Assembly (NCBI GenBank): GCA_037178625.1
Contig: CM074132.1
Location: forward strand, 3,782,001-3,846,000
Direction: 5' to 3'
Source of the DNA: Skeletonema tropicum
Lineage: Eukaryota; Bacillariophyta; Thalassiosirophyceae; Thalassiosirales; Thalassiosiraceae
DNA: 64,000 nt
Part shown: positions 11,801 to 23,700 of the stretch, piece after piece
Position numbering within the stretch: the stretch's first letter is position 1
How the letters are laid out: every line of letters starts with the position of its first letter
The notes under the pieces: generated by a model
Databases searched by the model: none
Told to the model about the DNA's origin: nothing
Seen by the model: the letters and a program-made list of their open reading frames with translations, nothing else
Program-made: the position numbers and the translations under genes

Positions 11801-13883
11801 AACAGATAAATAAGTGATTAGTTTAGGATGGTATTCAGGAGCTGTTTACTGGGCAAGCTGGATCTGAACTTGCCCATTTTAGGTAATAAGAGGAGTGCAG
11901 TCTAGGTATCTCTAGTTCAGTGGCAAGTCCGCACTCCTCTTGTCACCTGTGCTAGGTGATGGTATGTTCCTCCTCCCTCCTACTCTCAACTGCCTCTCGA
12001 CAGGTGAGAGTGAGAGTCCTCACTCAACCTCTGCCACCGCAGAGGTGGGGGAGAGGGGATTACTCCCCACTCCAGGTGTGCCAGTTGGACATCCCCGGCC
12101 CATTCTCAATGAGTGGCCGGATGCGGTGGTGCCTGTCCCTACTCCCTCTGAGCAGGAGGGAGTTTGCCCGGACTAGGGCAAGGGACATGCGTACCCGCAC
12201 ATAGAATATCATCTGGCTACGCTGACGCTCCCACTTTTCAGCTAAGTGTGTACCCAGTTGACGCATCGCATTCAAGGCCTCTCTACCTGGCATTCCATCA
12301 GCCGTGAAGCAGAGGGGGGTGAAGTCCCGACGTCGTTCAAGACAAGCTGCCTTGTACTTGCGGATTTTCTCCCTCTCTTGTTGCCTCAAGACAGCCGAAG
12401 GCGCCTTGTTGCGGTAGGAGCGGCAGTCCGCGTCGGTGATGCGAGTGTCAAAGACAGTTCGACGCTGTCTCTTCCAGAAGTGGGAGACCATCACATCTCC
12501 ACGCTCTTCCGTTGTTGTCACTGGGGTCGACCCATCAGTTGCGTTGTGTTGTTGCGTGGTATTTTCAGCCTCTGCTGCGGCAGCAGCCTCTGCCTCTGCA
12601 GCAGTGCGTTGAGTACTAGTGTAGATAAAGGGTTCGTACTCAACGTCACCGGGAGTAAAGGCTTGCTTGCACAAGGAGCCAAATTCTCTCGTAACATCAT
12701 TGTGGCGGCAATGGACGAGACCGCCCACCTTGCATTGGAGAGCATGTTCCACCGTCATTTTTGCACCACATCCATCGCATAGGTCTGACAAATCCATCGG
12801 CTTCAGGTTGTACCGGAGACGTACGTTGTCTCGAAACTCTTCAGCCGATAGGATCGTGCCATTGAGGCGGTTTGGGACAGCCGTCAGCCAACATCCAGTC
12901 TCACAGATCCGTTCCAACCTCCTCTTATCACCTGGTTTCTCTCTCCCCCACTGGGTGAGATGGTACTCAGCATCAAGCTTCTTCGCTTCCTGCGATCCAA
13001 TTTTAGCCATCATAGCTGAGTACTGGTGGGTTTTCGGGCACAGTTCCCGACGATTGACCAGCGTTTCAACCAGGTGTTCCACCGCTTGTCGCGACGTTTT
13101 GAAGCAATCCTCAGATTGTTCCACAGGGAACCGGATTGCTAAGCCTGCATGTTTCACACTAAGGGAAAGCAGGTGTCGCAACTCTCCAGATAATTCCGAA
13201 GGGGAGATGCCAAAGAGAGGTGGGATAAATTTCTCTCTAATGGCAACCTCAATCGGAGCAAGAAGGGGCCCCACGTTTGGCACAATGCGCGATAAGTATG
13301 TCCATTCATTCTGAAGAGACAGTACAAAACCTGCATAGGCTGCCTGGGGTTGTGTGTAGGCACATTTGCCAAGGACTTCCACGCAATATACCCACTGTTC
13401 CACTTTCTTCTTGACCCACTCCTCCTTCTCAGCTGCATCACCATACACTCCACCAAGGTATCGGTGGTGGCGTCCATAATTCAGTTCCGAGATGCCAGCC
13501 GCTTCAAAGGCTGCTCGTGCAGCATCCTCATCTTGCGGCATACAAATGTAGTGGGATTTATCTGGTTCGGGATAGTATCCAACATAGGGCCCCCTTTCTT
13601 TGAGAAGCTGAAGCATAGTAGCGTTATCGAGTGCAGTACCGACACCGCCGAGATCATCAGCATACCAAGGTTGGAGAGCTCCAGGGACTTTTTCCCTTAA
13701 CCATTCCGCTAGTGGCATCAGGGCGATGCCATAGCACACCATAGACAGGCAGCACCCCTGCGTGATGCCCTCCTTGCACGCAATGACAGTAGGGTCTTCT
13801 CCCATTTCATTCCGCATAGTCTCTTTGGAGGAGGGAAAGGGTCCATGGATGAATTCAAGGCCCTTCTTTGCAAGCAGATTCAA
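11768..13883 (-). mobile_element. 5'-truncated LINE inserted in the transposase
   Basis: The element lies on the minus strand. Its poly(A) tail appears as a run of about 31 T at 11768-11799, followed by a roughly 260-bp 3' UTR and then the coding frame. The 5' end is truncated inside the reverse transcriptase near 13883, where plus-strand transposase coding sequence resumes. The target-site duplication is not clear; AAGCAGA occurs near both junctions but not exactly at them. Confidence 0.75.
12060..13883 (-). pseudogene. LINE reverse transcriptase and restriction-like endonuclease, 5'-truncated
   Basis: The open frame of about 607 codons has no ATG at its upstream end because the element is 5'-truncated. 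It reads from the RT palm (FPSSKE...EGITQGCC, then the catalytic YADD at about residues 89-92), through the thumb and linker, to a zinc site CDGCG...VEHALQC...RHN. It ends with a PD-(D/E)XK-like region (VFDTRITDAD...KIRKYKAACLERRRDFTPL...DG). RT plus a C-terminal restriction-like nuclease is the layout of RLE-type LINEs. The frame has no internal stops, so insertion is fairly recent, but lacking the N-terminus it should not be functional. Confidence 0.8.
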
Positions 13884-14723
13884 TACGTTGTCCCAAGGTT
13901 TGAAAGAACCACCATCGTAAAGGTAGTAGATATACCTGGAAGTGACTGCAACGAGAAAATGTTAGTCTGTGGCCGATGCTTCAAGAAGAAAGGGCATGCT
14001 TGCAAACATATTTACAAGCTAATCAACAGATTCCCCACACTTACAGACGCACACATTCGGTGGCATCTTGCCTATGCCCATTACCATGGCAGAAACGGAG
14101 AGATGTCAAAACACTTTCAAGATCTGAGGGACAAGGTTGATCTACCTGGGATTCCCATCACCGACGAGGAATTAGGAAACTTGAATGCAAACCTCCCAGT
14201 TGGCTCGGGAGATGCAAAAGGTGTCAATCAAAGTTGCTTTGCGTGCGACGATGTGAAAGTGACTTTTGATAGCAGCACGACTGCTGATACTTGTATTGCA
14301 GATGACTCTGCAAGTATTTCTGGCCTTGCTTCCAAGCCTGAAAGTATTTCTGTCCTTGCTTCCAAGCCATTCGGGGCAAGAGCAGTTATTCAAGGTAGCA
14401 GCTCCTACATGGTACCTAGTCAGATGGACAATGACTCAGATGAGGAGGAGTGTTCCAAAAGAGGAAGTGATGATGCATACCAAGGATACATGTACATGCC
14501 TATTTACGAAAGCTTGACAAAGCTGGTCGATGCAACAGGTCCTGAGGGGAGAGCTATATTCAAGCAACACCTCAGCGCAGCCCAAGTAGCACTCTTAAAT
14601 GAAGCGAGGAAACAGAAGGGTGATCTTCCTCCCACAGAATGTACTGGAATCCAAAGCCAACCGGAGACTTCAACGAAGAGAAAGCCTATTAGGAAGAGGA
14701 AAGCTTGTAGCCCAACAAAGTAA
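13845..14723 (+). pseudogene. Transposase 3' part with SWIM-like zinc site
   Basis: Downstream of the LINE the frame reads YVVPRFERTT...CGRCFKKKGHACKHIYKL. This is a C-x2-C...C-x-H arrangement, with the last Cys two positions before the His, typical of SWIM zinc fingers at the C-terminus of MULE-type transposases. The rest (to residue 292) is hydrophilic and ends in a basic tail (KRKPIRKRK). The first residues, up to about 13883, overlap the inserted LINE on the other strand and probably do not belong. Catalytic DDE residues would have been upstream and are not visible, so the superfamily is inferred. Confidence 0.5.
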
Positions 14724-16814
14724 CTGATGTAGATGTGGGAATGAAAAGATACCATGTTCTCTGTGGAATGATATAGATAAGATAAAATTGAGTTAGATGT
14801 AGAGACTAATTGATTACAATCACAGACGATAATAGTTCACAAAACACATTTTGAGTTTATCTGCAAGCTACTTCCGTCCATTGCTGGCAGAATAACAGCC
14901 ACTTAGTCTTTCGTCATCTCTAGTGTGGTGTAACCGAATTGCTGCACTTGTGTACAGCTCTTCAAGATCAGACTTCTTGACGTAAGTATTAAATAGAAGT
15001 AGCCAACCTGCTATCTCGAGGGAAGTATGGAAGCTCATCGACAATATCGAGAGCAGACAGTCTTCCGTCCATAACTTGGAGTAAGCAAACATCACCGTTG
15101 ATAGGGCGTTCAAAGACATACGCTAGTTAGGACAACCGACCACCCTTAATTGACTGTCTACCGCCCATTGCTTGACATCATCCATCTTCATCCCACCAGC
15201 AGGGATGTGATGAGGAACACAGTTGCACGATGTCCTCGTGAATGGGAAACTTCCTCTCTCCCATCTTCAGATGAAATCGATCAATAGTGCCGGCAGACTC
15301 CCACGCAGTTGTTGCTTCTGCATCTCCCTCCAACGATGTAAATATAAGAGACACATCAAATCTCCCTCCAACTTGTCAAAGGCCTTAGCCCCTTCTCCTC
15401 GTCCTATGCCAGAGGAGGGGATTGGAACGTCGCGAAAGGATAGGGTAATTTTGAATATGTCCATGAAGACATTCCTTGGGCGAAGTCCCAGGAAAAGGGC
15501 AACCTGCAAATCTCGTGGGAAGTGTGCAAGCTTGTGCAGACCAACTAAGAAGTAATTGATTTTGAGTAGAAATGAAAAGAAATATTGCTTCGACCATATT
15601 CATTTGGCTTCTCCCCTTCCAATCGGAAAAGTAGTGCCAGACATCACAATGGGAGGCTTCAATTCAAATCTTCTCTCCTTCAATCATTCGACGTCGATCT
15701 GCGTCTTCCGTCCATTGCTTGACCATGACGAACATCGCCGTTGTACGGTGGCTATCTATTGTTGCGTAGAAAAGAGATAATTTCTCCAGATTTCCAGCAA
15801 GTCGAAGAGGGCAGCAACGACCCCTTCGATGTAATTGATTCCCAATCAGTAACGTTGGTCAGTAATTCTTGAGAATGTGATGAGCATGAGGAGCAGCCGA
15901 GATGATACGAAGTTAGAGGAAGCCACTCATTACAGAAAGAAAAGCAGTCAAACAGGATTAAGCCATGGAATAGCTTGCCCCCACGAAAATGGACCAAACT
16001 GCGGTGGGCACACCAAAATGATAAAAAGAATGTTACAAATTGTGTATGAATAATGCAAGAGAATGAAAATATTTCATAGCACCACTCACCTTGATTCTAT
16101 TATCACCACTGTCTGCAGGTAAAAACACAGCAATCACCATCGAAAATGGAACTGCCATCTATACGTCTGTAGCGATTGCAGCAGGTAGTCGGACTCTTCA
16201 GCGTGGACGTAAGTTTGAAACCGTTAATGGTACTCATCGATGCCTATAAGTGACATTCCATAAAAGCCGATTTCGCTAGCTGGCTTGCCATCCAATGAGA
16301 GTTACCATGCCTAGCCACATAATTACACGGGAGAGTTTTCTGTGCAGCCTTGAAAAATAGTCCTTTTCTTGACCGTTCGTCGTCGTGTTCACGTGGCGCA
16401 TGATGATGGCGGCGGCGTCCCATCAAAATAATTAATTTGCGGTCAATAAGGCTGGTAAACGCCTGAGATGATGACAAATCATCGAAAATATGTAATAGAC
16501 ATTCGACCAGAGCAGTGCCGTGAGATTTTAAAATTGTGTGGTGGGGAGAAGTGAATTATTTACACATTATCTTACCTTTTTTCACCCCCTCTTCTTTGTG
16601 CCGACATTACGGGGGCATCGGGGGACGGCATGGACATAATAAAAGGCATGGTTGCTGTAAAAGGGATTATATGGTGAGTAATTGTTGATACGGTAGAGGA
16701 ATACCATCATCGTGGCGTGCTGATTTTTGAAAAATGGATGGCCGTTTGAATTTTGACCATCCCACTAAAATGAGTTCCCTATTGATGAAATCGATCTCGC
16801 GTATCAAGTTCCGT
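14724..16814. other. Transposon interior without clear gene
   Basis: Short minus-strand frames at 14868-15119, 15267-15509 and 15752-15997 look like pieces of a decayed gene but match nothing I recognise. The phrase CTTCCGTCCAT recurs at 14872, 15061 and 15706, and a variant is at 15161, suggesting degenerate internal repeats. Confidence 0.4.
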
Positions 16815-17112
16815 TTACTAAACGTCTTCAAAATGAGAAAGAATCATTTACGAAAAACTCCCATTACAAAAACCACCTCCATAGTGTTTTCCTGACCTCG
16901 TCAACATGGGGTCTGAGATTCTTCTAATGTCAGCCCCTCCCTCGAGTTCGAGAATTTTTTTTCTTCGAACTCGAACTGCGAACTCACAAGTTCCACATGG
17001 AAGTACCTTTCCACATGGACTCTCAACTACAAGATGCCGTTATCTCGAAATTTGATGCCGACAGACCAGTCGCAGTTCGCAGTTCGAGTTCGAGCAAACA
17101 AAATCACAGCCT
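16815..17112 (-). repeat. Right inverted-repeat arm
   Basis: Blocks C, B and A of the element occur here in reverse complement and in mirrored order. The CGAACTCGAACTGCGAACT motif appears twice (16973 and, inverted, 17073), as a secondary inverted repeat within the arm. Confidence 0.6.
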
Positions 17113-17775
17113 TAGCATTACTTCCACCTCGGGATGGAGAAGGGCAAATATCGAGTTGAATCTTAGATAGTCTGCATCTATCCGTAATGGCATGCGCTTA
17201 GAAATAGCGTGTGGTACTGCTCCTCCCTTACGGAGTATAGAATAAGTTGAAGTAAATTACGCGTGAATGGAGATGTGTGGGTCTTGTAAGTATTTCACGA
17301 TTAGGATTAGGCTTTGTTTCACGAAAAGTTTGGCATTACAAAAAACAATAAATCATGGTGGGTACTGAACAGTCTTTTTGAAGCCGCTTTCTGAAGATGT
17401 ACGACCACATTACGGTACTCAGACTGTCCAAAGTCACAGTTTTCTCATTTCATTCACTTTTATATAGTTCTATCTGAGATAATGCAAAAAAGTGACGGTA
17501 ATGAAGGTAGTCATTTCGCTCATTTTCTCGTTTTGATCACGAGGCCTACACATCTCCTCACTTTGTCTACTTACTTATTACGTGTTCCTCTCTAGGTGTT
17601 CCTGTTCCTCAAAGGTTTAAATGCAGCATGCAGTCAGTTCACAGCATACGGGCGCTGAAAGACTCTACTTTGTACCACTCATTTTGTCAGGAAGACAAAT
17701 AATCTGTACTTAATCTGCTCAACCACTGTGCGCTAAGTGCATACAAGTACTCAACTTTTGCAAAGTTAACCGAGG
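17113..17775. other. Upstream region of the giant secreted-protein gene
   Basis: No coding signal is visible. This probably holds the promoter of the gene starting at 17776. I see no distinctive regulatory site. Confidence 0.4.
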
Positions 17776-20700
17776 ATGCGTCTCATAGGCGCTTTAGCTC
17801 CCTTACTACTCCTCTTCGCATCAGCTGAAGCTGAAGATGGGAAAAACAAGGAAACTGTTGCTGCGATCGAAAGGTCAGGCACAGATGATAACAGCAAGAT
17901 TTCCCAACACCTTGCTCGAGGACAAGGAAAACTTCGTCATCTGCTGAAGAAGGTCAGTCTCGACATCGGTATGGGCATGGGGATGCAGGAGGGCGATCAT
18001 CATGGCCAAGGTGAGGTTGGTTCGATTACCGAATCTTCGCCAGGCCTTCGTGGAATGACGACTCCCCGAGTCACTGCCAGCCACGACGGTGGTGATTCGC
18101 AGCACCGATCTCTTCAAGTATCAAATGCGGTATCATGCCCCTCACCGGGATTCGTCGCTCAGCTGGAAACTCATCAAGCTGGGGGTACGATTACATTGGC
18201 CTCTGTTGGGACAATGGGACAGTTGTGCACCCTTACGAAGGTTGTGGTTCAATTTGATGAAATCGAATTTGTGAAAATTAATCAAGTGTCTGATACAATT
18301 GTGCCATTGGCACGTTCGTATGATAATGCAAACTGGTCAAATGCCGCGGGGGAAATTCCTGCGGTTATGCTTCCGAATGGATGGGATTGTTTCGAGAGTG
18401 AGGGTGACGATTATTGCACTACTTATCTGCCCCCTCTAGAGAATGAGAATGAAGTGTATGTGTTGACATCATATCAACATACTTTACCCTCTAGGGATGT
18501 GGTATCTCGGTTCTTATCTCAATCCACGTTTGGAGTTAAGTCGGAAGATTTGGATGATGCTCGATGGGTTGGAGGCGAAGGAGGAGGTGAGTAGCAGACC
18601 CCAACATCCTTTTATCATTATCATTACTGGTTCAATATCAAGAGTTGTTTACTCACAGCTATGATTTCGTTTCTCTCCACTCTACCTCACATATTTATTA
18701 TAGAGGGAGGCAGTGACCATCTTCCGGCTGCATTTGCATTATGGATCCAAGATCAAATGAATACCTCCATTACACCCATGACATCCCATCGTCAATTCTA
18801 TCGACGCCGTGCCAATGCTCCCGTACCTGGAAGCTTTCAGATGGGGGGGGTTATTGATCCATGCACTTCACCCTCACGTTGGCGTACGGTCTCATTGGGT
18901 AAAAAAGAGTGGGGTAGCAAAGTACTCGAGCCTGTGGGTAATTCTTCCTGGTACAAGGTGACGGTCCTTGGACAGCTTCGTAGCTTGGTCAATGAGAGTA
19001 ATAAGGACGATTCGAATCCTCCTATTAACTTTAGTTATTGGCAAGAATTGTTCGGTGGAGACGTTACGAAGATGCCATACATGGTTGACTTGCCCGAGAT
19101 CGGCGTGGATCCATCCTTTGATAAACTTGTCCCATTTGGCGGTCCAAGTGGAGGATATCTTTTACGTACACCTTTGGGACAGCTTCCGGCATCATTGGGT
19201 GGATTATGTGATCCCCTTACGAATCCAAGTGGGATACCAAGAGTTGAAGCTTTCGGCACCACCATTGCGGGACGTATGCCAAATGGTGAGTGGCTGTTGT
19301 ATGATGGTACATTAGAGTTGCGAGATAATGACGTCATGGATCCATTGATGGATGGTGGAGGAGAAATAGTTTCCAAGTCTACAGGTGGGTATCGAGGGGA
19401 AGGAGCGAATCCAGCTGTATGCGCTAATGCGCCTCGCACGTTCCTCAACTCCAAAGGGTGTAAGCTCAGCTTTGATGAACATGCCTGCCGTGATGACTCG
19501 TATGTAGAAGACGGCGTAGCTATTGGTAGCGGTGGGGATGGGATTTTAGTGTGTGGCTCTCCGGGAGAGGTATCAAATGATATCACTTTCAGTGATAGCG
19601 ATTCATTCTATCTAGATCCAGACGAGGTTCGTACTATCAATCGTCTATGGGTCGAGAATGTAGCGTGAGTCTTTTTCTGTTGAGTTTTATTATCAGCGTC
19701 TACAGCGAATGTCCCAGCTAATTCTTGAACTTTTCTATCTCAGTCGCAATGTTTGGACTCATTTGAGTATTCGAGCTGATGATCAATTGAGACAACGCGT
19801 GGCATTCGCTTTGAACCAGGTCTTCCCCGTCGTCAAGCCATTCTTCGGTCCTTCTGAAGATGTGATCAATTACCATGACATCTTCGTCAGGAACGCTTTT
19901 ACAAATTGGAAAGATATCCTTCGTGAGATATCGTACAGCCCTTTGATGGCCTTGAACCTTAGTTACTTAGGTTCCAAGAGCATGGCATATGTGAAGGAGA
20001 CGTTAAACCAAACTTCATTTGCAGATGAGAACTTCGCTCGCGAGGTAAGTGATAGTGATAGAGTTTATGTATTACTTCTTTTTCTTTCTATCAATGTCAT
20101 ATTCAACCAACTGTTTGTCCATTTCAACAACACCGATCCAAATAGATCATGCAACTTTTCACTATTGGTACTGTACTTCTCAACGAGGATGGCACACATA
20201 AGAGAGATTCGGATGGTAACGAGATTGATGCCTATTCTACATTGGACATCATGAACTTTGCACGTGAGTTTATAATTTATTACCATCCATCTAATCCGTT
20301 GTCAAGTTATATATTGGGCTCACAAATGATTGTCATTCACAGGTGCGTGGACTGGATTTGATGCTCAAAAGGTGAGGGGCAATTTTGAAAATAGAGCAAG
20401 TCATTTTCAGAATAATCCAGGTCAAATTAACTCGGTTGATCCGATGAGAATTGTACCCGAATGGCGAGATAAATTTCCCAAAACCAATCTTCACGGAGGT
20501 ATGTGCTTGTGTGACGATTATGCCCATCAAGCGACCAAATAATCTATGTCTCATCTTCATATTTACTTTTACCCCCAAGGATATATCGGAGATCGCGCTC
20601 CACTTTGTGCAGACTTGCCCCCGAGAGCATTTCTATCAAAGGGAGCAACATATCGCTTCATTGGAGGATCAAAGGTGTGTTGAATGATGAGAAATGATAT

Positions 20701-23700
20701 AACATGTCATCTTTGCATAATTATTCTCATTTCTACATCTACATTTCTTTCTCTAGTTACCCGAATTGATGCAGTCTAAGTCAGAGTACCTGGTCGATGG
20801 AAGCTTAGTTGAACTTGAGCTCTCAATGTCCTCGCAGTTGAGGATGACTTTGTGTGAAGGAGCTGGCGTGGATTGCAAGGCTCAACCTCCATCTAATGAG
20901 GTTGTTTTGACAACAGCACTCGAGTGCGACTCAGCAGAGTGTGACGTGGACGCTGTTCGAGTAATCAAAGTCGCTGAAGGGAGGTATTGGGAGTATGTAA
21001 GGTTGCCTTGTGTAGAACTGGCATTGTTTGAAGATGGGAAAGAGCTTGGTGGGCAATATCGATATCGAAAGCAAGCAGGCTTGTATCCCAGTGCCATTTG
21101 TGCCAACCCAAAGCTTCCTGTTGCATTTGAAGCTTGTTGCGGCACCCAGGGAATCGCAGACTTGCCTACGTGTGAGCAGTGCTCTGATGATAACGCTTGC
21201 ACAAAGGACACGTGCACTGAAACTGGTGAATGCTTGAATATTCCAATACCTGGATGTGAAAATGGTGCGATAATGGTAAGTGACGCGGTTTCCTCCACTT
21301 GTTGACCAATATTTCGAACATTTCAATCTCACCTTGTTTTTGACAACTACAATCACTCTAGGAATACTGGTACGGTTATGATTTTTCGACGGATGCCAAG
21401 GCGGTTTCTACCTTGAGAAATGATCCACGCTTCCCAGACATCCCAGACAAGACGGTGGTGCTGGGGAACACTCTTGAAGCCTTCCGAGATTGGGATAGAT
21501 ATGGAGCTCGGATGAGGACATACATCACGGCTCCCAAGAGCGGCAACTACAGATTTTGGGTTCGGGGCGACGATATAACGGAACTATGGCTTAGTTCGGA
21601 TACTGGTACTGAAGGCTTGTCTTTGATTGCTTATGCTAATACATACACATCAAACTTTGATACCACGGCTAGCCAGGGATCAGCGTTGATTGAGCTCGTT
21701 GCCGGGGAATCTTACTACATGGAAGCGTTTGTAATAGAAATTGTTGGCGGGGACGGCCTTGCGGTCGGATGGGAGTGCCCTGATTGTGGAATGTCACGGG
21801 AAGTCATCCCTGCACGTTTTACTCGACAGAACCCTGGCAACGAAGTTACTGCCCAGATGTTCAACATCTTCGATGACGAGAGAGTAACCTACGCAACTGC
21901 TTCTGAGAGGTGTGTAGCACAAGGAGGTCATGGGCAATGTGACTACGAGAAAATTGAATCACCCTATCACAAAACGGGATTTCATTGGACGAATAACACT
22001 TGCGATACTTTTATCAAGGTAACATCTGATGAGGCGACCCCAGGTTGGATCACACTTGTCCATGATTCTAGTTCCACCAGTCTCCAGCACGTTGATGAGA
22101 CGTCCATTAACTTCTTCCCGGTCATCTGGGACGGTGAGTATCCCAAGGTAGACGACATGTGTAGTGGTTCTGCAGGCGGATGTGAAGTCATCGAAGAAGG
22201 CTGTTACTGCGCAGTAACAGTGTCAGAATCTATGGTGTATGATTCAATGCCAGCATCTGTGGAGCATGTTCTTGGTACACTCTTTGTTGGGTCTCTCGAT
22301 CCTTCCTTATTGGGATCGTTGTATGAAACTGAGGATGATCCAACTACTGGCATCATTGTTCACAAGAAAGTCGGGGAAATGGGAGCAGTGTTTGACGAGC
22401 ACACTATCTTCGAAGTGGTGGAACTGCGGACTGGTCGAACCTTCTTCCTCCGGAACATTGTTAGTACTGTTCATGCTGATTCTGGCCACTCCTTCCGAAA
22501 TGCACCTCATTTCATGAGCATGATACCTTCAGAAACAGATACTCGGGATGCGCAGTATGAAACAGGTAAGCCAAATCACTTTTGTGGCTGATTCATATCG
22601 TGATTTCCGCGCGACTTGTCTCTCAGTCGTACTAACCCTTATCCTTATTCCTGTCCTGCGTGTCTTGCAATTGCTAACACATTTACGATGGTCCCCAACA
22701 GAGGCTGTGCTGGACGACTATTTTTTCCACCAAAATACAGCTCCTTTCCTAGCACGCCTTTTAATTCAGAGATTCAACATCGCAAGTAACCCGGCACCAG
22801 CATATGTCGCCGCAGTTGCTACTGCTTTTCGCTCCGGGTCTTATTCAAGTGAAGGCAAATCCTTTGGCTCAGGCTATTACGGAGACCTTGGTTCAACAAT
22901 TGCAGCCATTTTTCTATGCCCAGAATCAGCATCAGCAACTGTTGATGGTAAGAAATCTTGATCTTGATGTACATGCTTAGCTTTTTTCTTGTTTCTTGCA
23001 CTCCATCTGCCATCTCACACCATTTTTTGTTTCGTCGCATTGTAGCCGACCCAGCCTCAGGTTCTATCAGACAGCCCCTCCTTAAGGTCATTGCAATCAT
23101 GCGCAATTTAGACTTGGTTGGCACCTCACCTGATCAGATTCATGAAATTAGTCGGAGTCTCAAAGATTCGCTAGGCCAATCTCCTACCGATTACGACTCG
23201 GTCTTTTCACACTTCCCACATGACAGTAAGTCGAGTGGGCGTGGTGCTGTGGCGGGCTTCTACGCTCCAGAGGAGCTTGCGGTGGACTTACCAAGAATCC
23301 TCTTCATGTTGAATAAATTCTACGGGACTATTTACAATTACGGTTTCAATTCTAGGTATGGTTTTGGAGCTGGCTGGGCTGGAATACTTTCATGGGCACC
23401 AAAAGCTGGTGCATCTGGGTTAGAAGTAGTTGATGAGCTTTCTACACTTCTCACAGCAGGTCGACTTAGCAAAGAAAACAGAGACATTATCGAGCAAGTG
23501 TATACACAGAAGACTATCGACGTGGGAGGCTGGAATGGATTACAGCAAGCAAGGAAAGTCGCGATGCAGTTAATTGCGTCCACTGCCGAGTTTCACACGA
23601 CCAATCAAGTAGTAACGAAGAGTGGAGACGATCGGGATGTGCCCTCGCTCGCCACAGAGGCTCAATCTGGTGAGGCTGCCTCTTCCGATTACAAGGCTAT

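Larger units (their letters stand above)
10318..17112. mobile_element. DNA transposon bounded by diverged inverted repeats
   Basis: Three blocks occur in the same order, inverted, at both ends. Block A is AGGCTGTGAT...TTTGCTCGAACTCG (10318-10362 and 17073-17112). Block B is CTCGAG...GGAGGGGCTGACAT (10564-10584 and 16927-16946). Block C is GGAGGTGGTTTTTGTAATGG and its flank (10922-11010 and a second left copy 11021-11117; 16815-16885). Between them lies a plus-strand frame with a SWIM-type zinc site (13845-14723), as in MULE-type transposases, interrupted by a LINE. No clean target duplication was found, so the exact ends are uncertain. Confidence 0.6.

Noticed and set aside
12246..13314. Plus-strand frames of 178, 215 and 116 codons overlapping the LINE
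   Set aside because: They are antisense shadows of the minus-strand reverse transcriptase, which has clear motifs (YADD, zinc site, nuclease region).
11758..13830. ATAGTCTCTTT at 11760 and 13817 as the LINE target-site duplication
   Set aside because: The reverse transcriptase frame continues past 13830 with family-like sequence (PFPSSKE), so the second copy is inside the element and the match is likely chance.
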